A DNA stretch of 64,000 nucleotides, taken from CAYUZU01 sp964448675 (GTDB lineage: Bacteria > Planctomycetota > Phycisphaerae > UBA1845 > Fen-1342). The translations under genes and the position numbers were made by a program. The stretch covers positions 233,632 through 297,631 of the forward strand of contig CAYUZU010000003.1 of the NCBI GenBank assembly GCA_964448675.1. Direction: 5' to 3'. The number at the start of each line of letters is the position of its first letter. Position 1 is the first letter of the stretch. The notes beneath the pieces were generated by a model. The model saw only the letters and a list, made by a program, of their open reading frames with translations. It was not told where the DNA came from and searched no databases. Below are positions 52,157-61,990 of the stretch, piece by piece.

Positions 52157-52241
52157 GCACCGGCCGGGCCCAGCCCCCCTGCCGCCGTACCGGCAGACGC
52201 GGGGGTAACACTCTTCTGAATCCGTGGCGGCGATCCGCGGC

Positions 52242-53627
52242 CTACGACCCCGCCTGCTTCTTCTTGCCGTTGTCCTTGAACAGCAGCATGAACGCGACGG
52301 CGACGACGGCGGCCATGATGCACGGCACGAGCCAGATGGTCTGCCAGTCGCGGGCCTCGAGAACCTGCTGCGTGGCGGCGTGCCACTGCCGCCACAGGGC
52401 ATCGGCCTCGGCGCCGGTCGCGGCCAGGGCCTGGTCCTTGATGGCGTTGGCCTGCTTCAGCAGCGTATCGTGGGCCGGCTCGGTGTTCATGTTGACGAGA
52501 CGGCCGATGATCTGGGCACCAATGAGCATGCCGAGGCCCTGGGTAATGAGCACGAGGAAGCCCTGTGCCTGGCCCCGGATCTTCTGGGTCGCCTTGTTGT
52601 CGACGTAGATAAAGCCGGTGACAAAGAAGAAGTCGTAGCAGATGCCGTGCAGCAGGATACCGCCCATGACCATCCAGGCCACGCCCGTCTCGGCCGCCCC
52701 CGCGAACAGGCCGTAGCGGGCCACCCAGGCGAACATCCCCACCAGCAGCATCCACTTCACGCCGAGGCGAACGAAGAACAGCGGCATGAGCAGCATGAAG
52801 ATGACCTCGGTCATCTGGCCGAAGGACATGTTGAAGGCGGGGTTCTGGAAGCCGGTGGCGTCGACGAACACGGGGGCGTAGTTGTAGTACGCTGCCAGCG
52901 GGATACAGATCAGGAACGAGCTGATGACGAAGATCGAGAACGAGCGGTCCTTCATCAGCGCCAGTGCATCGAGGCCGAGGACGTCGCGGGCCGTTGGCGC
53001 CGTGCCCTTGGCGGGCGGCGGCGTGTGCGGCAGGATCAGGCTGAACACCGCCAGCAGCAGCCCCGCCCCACCGGCCACGTAGAACTGCTCGGCAGCCTTG
53101 TCGGCCTCGAGCACCAGGCTGACGACGATGTTGGCCACGATCCAGCCGATGGTGCCGAACACGCGAACGATCGGGAACTGCCGCTCGCGGTCGGCCAGAT
53201 TGTGAAACGCAAGCGAATTCGTGAGGCCCAGTGTCGGCATGTAGCACAACATGTGCAGCAGCAGGATCGCGATGAACGGCCAGTGCGAGCCGCCCTCGGT
53301 CGCCTGAGCGATGATGGGCGCGGCAATCAGCGCGGCCCCGCCGATGAGGTGCATCGCTGCCAGCACGCGCTCGGTGGCGAAGAAGCGGTCGGCCACCATG
53401 CCCAGGAAGAACGGGCTGATGATCGCGGCGATCGGGCCCACGGTATAGGCCCAGAACACCGCCCCGCCCATTTCGTGGGCGCCCATGTAGTTGCCCACGG
53501 TCACGTACCACGCGCCCCAGATGAAGAACTCCAGGAACATCATGATCGAGAGCAGCACCACGCCGCGCGATTGCGGCGCATCGGCCGCGGCGTGACCGAG
53601 ATCGGGGGCTTGCGGTTGATCGCTCAT
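52242..53627 (-). CDS. MFS transporter, nucleoside:H+ symporter type
   Basis: 461 residues from ATG 53627 (MSDQPQAPD); GGAG lies 9 nt upstream. Twelve membrane segments. The N-terminal SIMMFLEFFIWGAWYVTVGNYM and ISPFFLGMVADRFFATERVLA match the NupG/XapB nucleoside symporter group, as does the RVFGTIGWIVANIV segment. A soluble insertion near residues 385-425 (NMNTEPAHDTLLKQANAIKDQ) between the last helices is unusual. Substrate unproven; sugar or nucleoside uptake is likely. Confidence 0.85.
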   Translation of the reverse strand: MSDQPQAPDLGHAAADAPQSRGVVLLSIMMFLEFFIWGAWYVTVGNYMGAHEMGGAVFWAYTVGPIAAIISPFFLGMVADRFFATERVLAAMHLIGGAALIAAPIIAQATEGGSHWPFIAILLLHMLCYMPTLGLTNSLAFHNLADRERQFPIVRVFGTIGWIVANIVVSLVLEADKAAEQFYVAGGAGLLLAVFSLILPHTPPPAKGTAPTARDVLGLDALALMKDRSFSIFVISSFLICIPLAAYYNYAPVFVDATGFQNPAFNMSFGQMTEVIFMLLMPLFFVRLGVKWMLLVGMFAWVARYGLFAGAAETGVAWMVMGGILLHGICYDFFFVTGFIYVDNKATQKIRGQAQGFLVLITQGLGMLIGAQIIGRLVNMNTEPAHDTLLKQANAIKDQALAATGAEADALWRQWHAATQQVLEARDWQTIWLVPCIMAAVVAVAFMLLFKDNGKKKQAGS

Positions 53628-53753
53628 GCGAAATGGCTCCATCTGTGCGTGGTGAAGTTGCAGACGCGGCCATCCTAGCGTCTGCGCGGTAAATGTACAC
53701 CGCCGGGCCGTGCCGCAGCCGCGCCGGCTGCCGCGGGCCGCGCCTAAACCGCT

Positions 53754-55232
53754 TTACTCCGCGGTGCTCAGCTCGCGCACGACCTCGGCCAGGGCGGCCG
53801 CGATCTGAGCGGGCTCGTCCGCCAGCAGCGTACGTGGATCGAAGACCAGGGCATCGTCGCGGATGCGACAAATCACCGGCAGATCCAGCCGCCGCAGCGC
53901 GTCCGACACGGCCGTCGGGGCGAGCTCGGGCAGCGCGACGCTCACCACCCACGTGGGGAACGGCCGCCCGGCCAGCGAGCCCCCGCCAGCTTCGGAAAAG
54001 TCCTCTTCGCCGGTGACGTCGGCCTCGGGCACCGCGTCGGCGATGCGGTCGGCGAGGTTGTGGGCCGCAGTCTTCAGCTCGGCCGGCGTGCGCGCCAGCA
54101 TGCGCAGCCCCGGCAGGTGCTGCACCGCCGCCGCCGGATCGCGGTAGAGCCGCACCGTCGCCTCCAGTGCCGCCAGGGTGAGCTTGCCGGGACGGAAGGC
54201 ACGGGCCAGGGGGCTCTTGCGCAAGGCGGCCACGAGATCGGCGCGGCCGACGATGATCCCCGCCTGCGGCCCGCCGAGCAGCTTGTCGCCGCTGAACAGC
54301 GTCAGGTCGGCCCCGCGGGCCACGCTGTCGTGCACGGTGGGCTCATCCCAGTCGGCGGGGCTGTCGGCGTACGCTTCGTCGTCTGCGCCATCGTCCGGCG
54401 GCGCAGGCCAGGGGAGCTGGTCCGTGATCAGGCCGCTGCCAAGGTCATCGATCACCAGCACGCCGTGACGGCGGCCGAGGTCGACCAGCTCCGCCAGCGA
54501 GGCGCTCTCGGTGAAGCCCTCGATGCGGTAATTGCTGCAATGCACGCGGAGCAGCATCGCGGTCTGGTCGCTGAGCGCCCGCTCGTAGTCGGCGATGCGC
54601 GTGCGGTTGGTCGTGCCGACCTCGACCATGCGACAGCGCGCGGCCGCCATGATGTCCGGCAGCCGATACGAGCCGCCGATCTCGACAAGCTGCCCGCGCG
54701 AGATGATCGCGTCGCGCTCGGCGGCGAGGGTGTTGAGCGTGAGGTACGTCGCGGCGGCATTGTTGTTGACGACGAGCGCATCCTCGGCCCCGGTCAGCTC
54801 GCGCAGCAGGCCGCGGAGGTGCTCGTGGCGATCGCCGCGGCGGCCGGACTCGAGATCAAGCTCGAGATTGCAGTAGGCGCCCGCGGTTTCGACGATGGCA
54901 TCGATCGCGGCGGTCGGCAGCGGCGCGCGGCCGAGGTTGGTGTGCAGCACGATGCCGGTGGCGTTGATCACGCGACGGATGCGCGGGCGGGCCCGTTCGT
55001 AGAGCCGCTGGCGGATGTCCAGGGCGAGGCCGCGGATGTCGCTGTCGATCTGGCGCCCGGCCCGCAGCGCCGCCCGGCGGTCGTCGAGCACGCCGCGAAT
55101 GGCGGCGACCACCTCGTTGCGCGGATGGTCGTCAAGCAGCTTGGTGACGGCGGGCTGGCCGAGGACATGGTCGACGGCGGGGAGATTCCGCAAGGCGTCG
55201 CGTGTCGACGGATCGTGAGTTGGACGTGTCAT
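53754..55232 (-). CDS. selA: L-seryl-tRNA(Sec) selenium transferase
   Basis: 492 residues, slightly longer than usual because of an acidic insertion (DDGADDEAYADSPADWDE). Seen: RNLPAVDHVLGQPAV, RRVINATGIVLHTNLGRAPL, VNNNAAATYLTLNTLA, HCSNYRIEGFTE, VIDDLGSGL and the PLP-lysine motif FSGDKLLGGPQAGIIVG. It turns Ser-tRNA(Sec) into Sec-tRNA(Sec) with selenophosphate. selB, selD and selC are not in the window. A TusA-like gene lies 43 bp upstream on the same strand. Confidence 0.96.
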   Translation of the reverse strand: MTRPTHDPSTRDALRNLPAVDHVLGQPAVTKLLDDHPRNEVVAAIRGVLDDRRAALRAGRQIDSDIRGLALDIRQRLYERARPRIRRVINATGIVLHTNLGRAPLPTAAIDAIVETAGAYCNLELDLESGRRGDRHEHLRGLLRELTGAEDALVVNNNAAATYLTLNTLAAERDAIISRGQLVEIGGSYRLPDIMAAARCRMVEVGTTNRTRIADYERALSDQTAMLLRVHCSNYRIEGFTESASLAELVDLGRRHGVLVIDDLGSGLITDQLPWPAPPDDGADDEAYADSPADWDEPTVHDSVARGADLTLFSGDKLLGGPQAGIIVGRADLVAALRKSPLARAFRPGKLTLAALEATVRLYRDPAAAVQHLPGLRMLARTPAELKTAAHNLADRIADAVPEADVTGEEDFSEAGGGSLAGRPFPTWVVSVALPELAPTAVSDALRRLDLPVICRIRDDALVFDPRTLLADEPAQIAAALAEVVRELSTAE

Positions 55233-55275
55233 GCGGGCATCATACGGCGCCGGCGGCGGAGAGGTAAGGTGGGGC

Positions 55276-55491
55276 TCACCGCCGCAGCGTCAGCTCGAAT
55301 CCATCGCCTTTTTCGGTGCGGGTGACGGCCCAGCCGAGCTTCTCGGCGGCGCGGGTGCAGTTGTGGGCCTGCACCTCGGTGTCCACGAGCACGGTGATCG
55401 CGCCGGCGGCGTCCTCCTGCATCAGACGCTTCCGCGTCAGGATCACCGGCTGCGGGCAGTTGAGCCCGCGGGCGTCGATGGTATCGCTCAT
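55276..55491 (-). CDS. TusA/YedF-like sulfurtransferase
   Basis: 71 residues. Seen: IDARGLNCPQPVILTRKRL with the CPxP motif whose Cys carries persulfide or perselenide, and HNCTRAAEKLGW. TusA relatives in selenium loci (YedF) are linked to selenium use; the position directly upstream of selA supports that role here (inference). 55492-55733 upstream has no recognisable gene. Confidence 0.88.
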   Translation of the reverse strand: MSDTIDARGLNCPQPVILTRKRLMQEDAAGAITVLVDTEVQAHNCTRAAEKLGWAVTRTEKGDGFELTLRR

Positions 55492-55733
55492 GTCAGTTCC
55501 TCATGTCACGGACGGGTGGTGAACTGCCCCTGGTTGTTGTCGCAAGCGGAGCAGGCCTTGCCGGTCGTGCCCGAACGCGGGGCTATGCGCGCCCGCGGGG
55601 CGGACCTTGCCACTCGCCAACCGTCTCCTCACGCCGTCGCCTCGATACCGGGTCGCTGCTGAAGCAACTTCTCAATCGCGCGATTCCCTGTCGCTCCGTC
55701 CCTTGGCCGCTTCGTCGCTCCGATCCACATTCG

Positions 55734-57353
55734 CTATCGCACCCGCCATCCCGGTCCGCGCACCACGCGCCCCGGCTTGGCGCCGGTGTGCTCACCCTCG
55801 CGAATCACGAATTCGCCGTTGACCAGCACATACTGCACGCCGACCGCGTACTGATGCGGCTGCTCGAACGTCGCCCGGTCGGCGATCGTCGCGGGATCAA
55901 ACACCACCACATCCGCGCAGTAGCCCGGTGCCAGGCGGCCACGATCGCGCAGCCGCAGGTTTTCGGCCGGCAGCGACGTCAGCCGCCGAACCGCTTCGAC
56001 CATCGTGAGCGCCTGCTCCGCGCGCACATACTTGCCCAGCACGCGGGCGAACGACCCGTACGTCCGTGGGTGCGGGCAGCGCTGCAGGAACAGCCCCTCC
56101 GCCGACACCGACTGCGCATCGGAACAGAAGCTGATCCACGGCGTGCGGATCTTCTGCCGGACGTTCTCTTCGGACATCGAGAAGAACGCCGCGCCGACGT
56201 TGCTCTCGTCCTCGATCGTCAGGTCGATGATCGTCTCGGGCGCGGACTGGCCGCGCTCGCGCGCGACGTCGGCCACCGTGCGCCCGGCAAGCGGCTTGAG
56301 GTGGTCCTTCTTGAAGCCGACCAGCACGATGTTCTCGGGCGTGCCGGCGGAGGTGTAGAAGTTGTCCCACGCGGTCGTGGGTGTCTGCATTTCCTCGATC
56401 ACCCGCTCACGCACGGCCGGGTCACGCAGCCGCTGGATCCACGCCTTCTGTCCGCCCTCCTGCACCCAGGGCGGCATGGTGCCGTCGAGCCCGCTCGAGC
56501 TGGCGTGGTACGGATACATGTCGGCCGTGATCGGGCGGCCTTCGGCGCGCTCGTGGGCGATGCGCGACAGCAGCGCTTCGAGCTTGTCCCAGTTGGCCTG
56601 GCCCGACGCCTTGATGTGGTAGACCTCGCTGCGAATCTCGGCCTCGCGCGTGATCGTCAGGAACTCGTCGAAGGCCTCGAGCAGGCTGTCGGCCTCGTTG
56701 CGCATGTGGGAGGCATACAGCCCGTCGTACTCCGCCGCCGCCTTGGCCAGCGCCACCAGCTCGTCGGTCGTGGCATACGCCGCCGGCGAATAGACCAGCG
56801 CCGATGACACGCCTACGGCGCCCTCCTCCATCGCGTGGCGGACCAGCGCCTGCATCTGCGGCAGCTCGTCGACGGCCGGCGGACGGTTGTCGAAGCCGAT
56901 TACGTTCTCGCGGACGGTGGTCGCGCCGACGAACGACGCGATGTTGGTCGACACGCCGCGGGCGGCGAGCCAGTCGAGGTATTCGCCGAGGGTCGTCCAC
57001 GCGATGTCGTATTGGATGGCGCCCTGCTGCTCGCGCTGGATCTGCTTGAGCTCATCCGTCCACGGGCCCATCGAATGGCCTTCGCCGAGCACCTCCAGCG
57101 TGACGCCCTGCCGAATGTCACTCTGCGAGCGGCCGTCGTGGATAAGGGCCTCGTTGGCCCAGCTCAGCATATTGATGAAGCCGGGGGCGACGGCCATGCC
57201 GGCCGCGTCGATCTCGACGCTGCCGCGCGTGTCGTCGGTGACGATCCGCGCGATGCGATCGCCGTTGATGGCGAGGTGGCCGTTGACCGGCGGTGTCCCC
57301 GTGCCGTCGTAAATGGTCCCGTTGCGAATCAGCACGTCGACTTGATCTGCCAT
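55734..57353 (-). CDS. N-acyl-D-amino-acid deacylase family amidohydrolase
   Basis: 539 residues from ATG 57353 (MADQVDVLIRNGTIYDGTG). Seen: APGFINMLSWANE where relatives have APGFIDxHxH (the metal-binding HxH is replaced by NMLSW), LEVLGEGHSMGP, GVSSALVYSPAAYATTDELVALA, YASHMRNEADSLLEA, VYHIKASGQANWDK, SFCSDAQSVSAEG, HPRTYGSFARVLGKYV, and the closing RLAPGYCADVVVFDP. The D-aminoacylase subgroup keeps a Cys/His/Asp set and can vary the first HxH. No signal peptide. Monocistronic. Confidence 0.85.
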   Translation of the reverse strand: MADQVDVLIRNGTIYDGTGTPPVNGHLAINGDRIARIVTDDTRGSVEIDAAGMAVAPGFINMLSWANEALIHDGRSQSDIRQGVTLEVLGEGHSMGPWTDELKQIQREQQGAIQYDIAWTTLGEYLDWLAARGVSTNIASFVGATTVRENVIGFDNRPPAVDELPQMQALVRHAMEEGAVGVSSALVYSPAAYATTDELVALAKAAAEYDGLYASHMRNEADSLLEAFDEFLTITREAEIRSEVYHIKASGQANWDKLEALLSRIAHERAEGRPITADMYPYHASSSGLDGTMPPWVQEGGQKAWIQRLRDPAVRERVIEEMQTPTTAWDNFYTSAGTPENIVLVGFKKDHLKPLAGRTVADVARERGQSAPETIIDLTIEDESNVGAAFFSMSEENVRQKIRTPWISFCSDAQSVSAEGLFLQRCPHPRTYGSFARVLGKYVRAEQALTMVEAVRRLTSLPAENLRLRDRGRLAPGYCADVVVFDPATIADRATFEQPHQYAVGVQYVLVNGEFVIREGEHTGAKPGRVVRGPGWRVR

Positions 57354-57500
57354 GGCGACACCCTTTCGCTCGCGGCCCCCGCCACCAACGCGGATTTCAA
57401 CCGACGCGTCGGCGGGATGCAACGGGCAAGGCGGGATTCGGGACCGGCAGCGCGGCCGCCGACGCCGGGCCGGCAAGCCGTTGGGGGGCCGCGCAGCACA

Positions 57501-57530
57501 ACGCCCGCACGGCCGGTGCCGCACGGGCGT
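57501..57530 (-). terminator. Terminator after the PEP-CTERM gene
   Basis: ACGCCCG (57501-57507) pairs with CGGGCGT (57524-57530), and the inner bases pair further with two G-U contacts around loop ACCG (minus strand). It lies 34 bp past the stop; the T run is weak. Confidence 0.55.
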
Positions 57531-57563
57531 CTCGCGTCGTCTTTGTTGCGTCGTTCCGCCTGT

Positions 57564-58223
57564 CTAGCGCCGGCGCACGAGCAGCATCGCGGCGCCGAGC
57601 AGCATGGCGGTGGTCGGCTCGGGAACGGCCTCGAACAGCACGCCGTAAGCCCGCATCGACACGAAGGAGTTCTGCACACTCGGCATCTGGCTGACGGTGA
57701 TGTCGCCGCCGGTGTAGGTGATATCACCCAGCAGGACCCACTCGTCGCCGCGGCCGTCGCCGCCGCCGTTCTGGTCGATGTCGACGATGAAGCTGTCGCC
57801 GGCGGTGGTCACCTCATAGCGTGTGTCGCCGCCGCTGACGTTGCTGGTAAACGGCCACGCGGCGTAGACACGATACAGGCCGGGGGCGCCACCCACGAGG
57901 CCGGTCCCGACGTTGCCCTCGCCGAGGTCCTGGCCGGCGGGGATGACGAGGTTGTCGGCCTGGCTGTCGGGGGCGTAGGTGTAAGTGTACGTGTCCGGCT
58001 CGAGCGTGCCATCACCGCCGAAGATGCTGTCACCGCCGGTGTTGCCGAAGACCGGTGCGTTGGCGCTTTGCGAAGCGGTGGTGGTGTCGCCGCTGAAGGC
58101 GAAGTCGGTGTTGTACGTCAGGACACCATCGTCGGCGCCGTCGGTGTCGATCTCGATGATGTAGCCGGCGTAGGCGCTATGGAGCACACCCACGGCCATG
58201 CACACGGCCAGCAGTCGTTTCAT
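57564..58223 (-). CDS. Exported beta-rich protein with PEP-CTERM-type tail
   Basis: 219 residues from ATG 58223; GAGGAAG precedes it. Signal peptide MKRLLAVCMAVGVLHSAYA, then an Asp/Gly/Thr-rich beta domain with no recognised catalytic motif, PGLYRVYAAWPFTSNVSGGD resembling golvesin/xanthan-lyase-like carbohydrate modules. It ends VPEPTTAMLLGAAMLLVRRR (PEP, hydrophobic helix, Arg cluster). Cell-surface or matrix protein. Monocistronic, with its own terminator. Confidence 0.82.
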   Translation of the reverse strand: MKRLLAVCMAVGVLHSAYAGYIIEIDTDGADDGVLTYNTDFAFSGDTTTASQSANAPVFGNTGGDSIFGGDGTLEPDTYTYTYAPDSQADNLVIPAGQDLGEGNVGTGLVGGAPGLYRVYAAWPFTSNVSGGDTRYEVTTAGDSFIVDIDQNGGGDGRGDEWVLLGDITYTGGDITVSQMPSVQNSFVSMRAYGVLFEAVPEPTTAMLLGAAMLLVRRR

Positions 58224-58406
58224 GTCTTCCTCTCCTCTGTTGTGATTCGATTCGTGTGGCCCGATGCCGTAAGAGTATATACATGAGAGCCGGCAACAAC
58301 TGACCACACGCGGCGTTCGTTCGCAATACGATATGGGGGTATGAAAATCGGCTGATGTGCTGCGCACCGCAGTGGCGTCACCAGTTCCCCTGCGACTTGT
58401 TCGTAC

Positions 58407-59270
58407 CTAGCCGGGCGGCTTGATCTGTGGCAGGACGATGCGCTGCCCCGCCCGCTTGCGCAGCGCCGCTGACAACGTCTTGATGAACTGGTCCAACGCA
58501 TCGACGATCGGCGGCTCTGCGTCGGTGAAGCACGCGGTCGGCTCGCCCGCGTCGCCATGTGCCCGGATCGCGACGTTCAACGGGATCGCACCGAGGAACG
58601 GCACCTCCAGCGCCTGCGCCGCCTTCTCCGCCCCGCCATGGCTGAAGATCTCGTCGCGATGGCCACAGTGGGGACATACGTAGTAGCTCATGTTCTCGAC
58701 GATGCCGATCGGCGGCACGTCCAGCTTCTCGTACATTCGCAGGGCACGGATCGCGTCGGCCAGGGCCACGTCCTGCGGCGTGCATACGACGATCGCACCC
58801 GTCAGCGGCACCGACTGCGCCAGGGTCAGCGGAATGTCGCCGGTACCGGGTGGCAGGTCCACGATCAGGTAATCCAGCTCGCCCCAGCGCGTGACGTCGA
58901 GCATCTCCTTGACGTACTTCTGCGCCATCGGCCCGCGCCAGATCACCGCCTGGTCGCGGTCCATGATGTGCCCCAGGCTCACCAGCTTGATGCCGTGGGT
59001 TTCGATCGGGATCAGGTGCTTGTCGGCGTCGATCTCGGGCTGCTGGTCCTCGGTGCCGGTCAGCTTCGGCAGCGACGGGCCGTAGACGTCGCCATCCAGC
59101 AGCGCCACCTTGTGCCCCTGCCGCGCGAGGCCGACCGCCGCCAGCAGCGCGACCGTGCTCTTGCCGACGCCGCCCTTGCCGGCCCCGACGGCGATGACAT
59201 GCTCGACGCCGGGGATGTTGTTCGTGGTTCGCTGACCGGGGGGCGCCGCGTTGTGCGGTGTATCACTCAT
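58407..59270 (-). CDS. Mrp/NBP35-type Fe-S cluster carrier P-loop ATPase
   Basis: 287 residues from ATG 59270 (MSDTPHNAAPPG). Seen: deviant Walker A AVGAGKGGVGKSTVALL, LLDGDVYGPSLPKLTG, MAQKYVKEMLDVTRWGELDYLIVDLPPGTGD, TPQDVALADAIRAL, and NMSYYVCPHCGHRDEIFSHGGA with the CxxC that binds a bridging 4Fe-4S cluster. Such proteins assemble or deliver Fe-S clusters in the cytosol. The usual N-terminal MIP18-like domain is missing. Divergent from the ClC gene. Confidence 0.93.
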   Translation of the reverse strand: MSDTPHNAAPPGQRTTNNIPGVEHVIAVGAGKGGVGKSTVALLAAVGLARQGHKVALLDGDVYGPSLPKLTGTEDQQPEIDADKHLIPIETHGIKLVSLGHIMDRDQAVIWRGPMAQKYVKEMLDVTRWGELDYLIVDLPPGTGDIPLTLAQSVPLTGAIVVCTPQDVALADAIRALRMYEKLDVPPIGIVENMSYYVCPHCGHRDEIFSHGGAEKAAQALEVPFLGAIPLNVAIRAHGDAGEPTACFTDAEPPIVDALDQFIKTLSAALRKRAGQRIVLPQIKPPG

Positions 59271-59508
59271 GCGCTGTAACTCCTTGCCGTGAAGGGGGCG
59301 AGGCGTGCTCGCCCGGGCGTGCGGGATTGCGGTTTGTCGTCCCGGCATCGATAAGGATAGGCCGCCGGCTGGCAATTGGCCACGCGATCGGCTAGGATTC
59401 GCCCCTTCGCGGCGGTGCACTACGCTTGGGGGCCGCGACTTCATCGGTACGATGCGGAAATCGGCCGGGCGGGGCGCCTGCGGCGCCGCACGCAGTCAAC
59501 GAGCAACC

Positions 59509-61632
59509 ATGTGGCGACGCATCCTAAAGAGCATCCAGCGTGAACATGCGCGGCTTCAGGAGGCCGAGCACCTTTACATGGTGCTGCTGGCGCTCTTCGT
59601 CGGCGTGGGCGGCGGGTTCGCGGCGGTGGGCTTTCGCTACCTGATTGGCTTTGGTCAGGAAGCCGCCTGGCAGGCCAGCGACCTGCCCGAGTTGCTCGGC
59701 ATGTCCGGCGCTGATGGCGCTCCTCTCAAGTACCAGGCCCTTACACTCGACTATATCCGGGCCCTGCCGTGGTGGTGGAAGGTGGGAGCCCCCGCGATCG
59801 GCGGGCTGCTGTGTGCGGCGATCGTCTACTACTTCGCCCGCGAGGCCAAGGGCCATGGCGTCCCGGAGGTCATGGAGGCGGTGGCCCTGCGCGGCGGCCG
59901 CATTCGCCCGCGCGTCGTTTTCGCCAAGATGTTCGCCTCCGCGATCAGCATCGCGTCGGGCGGCTCGGTCGGGCGCGAGGGCCCCATCGTGCAGATCGGC
60001 TCGGCGCTCGGGTCGACGATCGGGCAGTGGCTAAGGCTGGATGAGCGACAGCTTCGTACGCTGGTCGGCTGCGGTGCCGCCGCCGGTATCGCCGCCACCT
60101 TCAACGCGCCGGTGGCCGGTGCCCTGTTCGCGCTCGAGATCATCCTGGCGGATTTTGGCGTGGCGCAGTTCGCGCCGATCGTGATTTCGTCCGTGGTGGC
60201 GACGGTCATCGGTCACCAGGTGCTGGGTGACGCGCCGGCATTCGTCGTCCCGCAGTACGGCATCGTCAACTACAACGAACTGTTCGCCTACGCGGCGCTC
60301 GGCATCATGGCCGGGCTGGTCGCCCTCGCCTTTGTCCGTGTCCTCTACTGGACCGAGGATCTCTTCGACGGCGTCAAGTTCTGGGCGCCGGGCAAGGCCG
60401 TCGTCGGTGGCGTCACGATCGGCGTCATCGGCCTGTGGTTCCCGGAGATCTTCGGCGTCGGCTATGAGGCGATCGATCACGCCCTCGGTGGTCAGATGCT
60501 CGGGTGGACCGCCCTGGCACTGGTCGGCATCAAGATCGTCGCCGTCTCCATCACCATCGGGTCGGGCGGCTCGGGCGGCATCTTTGCGCCATCGCTGTTC
60601 ATCGGGGCCATGGTCGGTGCCGCCTTCGGCTCGCTCATCAACGCGATCTGGCCGGATGCGACGGCCGGGGCGGGCGCCTATGCCCTGGTCGGCATGGTGG
60701 CGGTGGTCGCTGCCACGACACACGCCCCCATCACCGCCATCCTGATCATCTTCGAGCTGACCAAGGACTACGAGATCATGCTGTCGCTGATGATCGCCGC
60801 CATCATCGCGACGCTCGTCGCCACGCAGCTCCAGAAGGGCTCGATCTACACGATCAAGCTGCTCCGTCGCGGCGTGGACATCCGCAAGGGACAGGACGTC
60901 AGCCTGCTGCGGCACGTGTTCGTGCGCGACGAGATGCGGACCGACCCGGTAACCGTCGCGCCCGGCACCGGCCTCATGCAGGTGATCGGGAAACTCATCG
61001 AGCATCCCGGCTACTCGGTATTCGTCGTGGACGAAAACCACCGGCTGCGCGGCGTGATCACCGCCAATCAGGGCCGTCCCTTCCTGACCGACCCCGAGGC
61101 GTTTCAGGACTTCATCATCGCCGGCGACATGATGCAGGAGAGCGAGTTTCCCACGGTCGGACCAGGCGACACCCTCGCCCATGTCATGCAGCGGCTGTCC
61201 CACTATCGCGGCGAGATTCCGGTGGTCGACGAGGACCGGCTGGTCGGGGCGATCTGGCCCGAAGACGTCATCGAGCGCTACAACACCGAGCTGTTCAAAC
61301 GCGAGATGGCGTCCAGCATGGTCTCCAGCGTCACCCGCACCTCCCCGGCCGAGCCCGTGCCGGTCGTGATGGACACCAGCATCGCCGAGCTGCGCGTACC
61401 GCCGGCGTTCGTCGGGCACAGCCTCGGCAGCCTCGGCATCCGCGTCCGCTACGACGTGACGATTCTCATGATCAAGCAGCGCGCCGGCGACGGCAGCGAC
61501 CTCGTCAACGCGGTGCCGAGCGCCGACTACGTCTTCAAGGCCGGCGACGTGGTCCTGGTCATGGGCAAGGAGGAGCAGCTGCGGCGCTTCGAGCGCGGCG
61601 AACTGTCACCCGCGGACGAACTCGGTCCCTGA
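59509..61632 (+). CDS. ClC chloride channel/transporter with CBS pair and RCK_C domain
   Basis: 707 residues from ATG 59509 (MWRRILKSIQRE); an ATG at 59452 is the alternative. Seen: GREGPIVQIGSALGS with the gating Glu, GVGYEAIDHAL, GSGGSGGIFAPSLFIG and AATTHAPITAILIIFELT, which build the anion path. Then two CBS motifs (DPVTVAPGTGLMQVIGKL; ESEFPTVGPGDTLAHVMQRL) and a TrkA_C/RCK_C-like end (AGDVVLVMGKEEQLRRFERG). Cytosolic domains should gate by nucleotide or ligand. Followed 5 bp later by an AAA remnant. Confidence 0.95.
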   Translation: MWRRILKSIQREHARLQEAEHLYMVLLALFVGVGGGFAAVGFRYLIGFGQEAAWQASDLPELLGMSGADGAPLKYQALTLDYIRALPWWWKVGAPAIGGLLCAAIVYYFAREAKGHGVPEVMEAVALRGGRIRPRVVFAKMFASAISIASGGSVGREGPIVQIGSALGSTIGQWLRLDERQLRTLVGCGAAAGIAATFNAPVAGALFALEIILADFGVAQFAPIVISSVVATVIGHQVLGDAPAFVVPQYGIVNYNELFAYAALGIMAGLVALAFVRVLYWTEDLFDGVKFWAPGKAVVGGVTIGVIGLWFPEIFGVGYEAIDHALGGQMLGWTALALVGIKIVAVSITIGSGGSGGIFAPSLFIGAMVGAAFGSLINAIWPDATAGAGAYALVGMVAVVAATTHAPITAILIIFELTKDYEIMLSLMIAAIIATLVATQLQKGSIYTIKLLRRGVDIRKGQDVSLLRHVFVRDEMRTDPVTVAPGTGLMQVIGKLIEHPGYSVFVVDENHRLRGVITANQGRPFLTDPEAFQDFIIAGDMMQESEFPTVGPGDTLAHVMQRLSHYRGEIPVVDEDRLVGAIWPEDVIERYNTELFKREMASSMVSSVTRTSPAEPVPVVMDTSIAELRVPPAFVGHSLGSLGIRVRYDVTILMIKQRAGDGSDLVNAVPSADYVFKAGDVVLVMGKEEQLRRFERGELSPADELGP

Positions 61633-61637
61633 CGGAG

Positions 61638-61976
61638 CCCGCGCGCGCTCTGGCCCGCAAGACCGAGGGCTACACCGGCGCCGATATCAAGGAGGTCGTG
61701 CAGCTCAGCCTGAAGCTGGCGTTCCACGAGCGCGGTGCCACTGCTGTGTCAGCAGTGCAATCAAACACGGGGCCTGGCGTCTGCGCGGGCCTTGAACTCG
61801 GCAACGACCACGTCCTCGCCACCATCCCCGAGATCCGGCCGCTATCAAAGACCGTTCCCGAATCGGTCACCGAAGTCACCAAGTGGCTCGGCAGCCACAC
61901 CAAGCCGGCGGGGAACGGCCACGGCACGTCGCAGCCGCTCAGCGGCAACACGCTCAAACGGCGCGTGAGCGTTTGA
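61638..61976 (+). pseudogene. 3' remnant of an AAA ATPase
   Basis: The frame ARALARKTEGYTGADIKEVV ... NDHVLATIPEIRPLSKTVPE ... TEVTKWLGSHTK is the C-terminal lid and sensor-2 part of a CDC48/Vps4-clade AAA protein; Walker motifs and any start codon are absent. A segment between the two conserved parts (TAVSAVQSNTGPGVCAG) looks inserted. It begins 5 bp after the ClC stop, suggesting deletion of the front of the gene. A terminator hairpin remains at 61991-62026. It echoes the Vps4-like gene 17 kb away. Confidence 0.75.
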
Positions 61977-61990
61977 TTCCCACAGGAGAG

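Noticed and set aside
55233..55733. selC (tRNA-Sec) next to selA
   Set aside because: Looked for a long acceptor tRNA with a UCA anticodon in the flanking gaps; none is visible.
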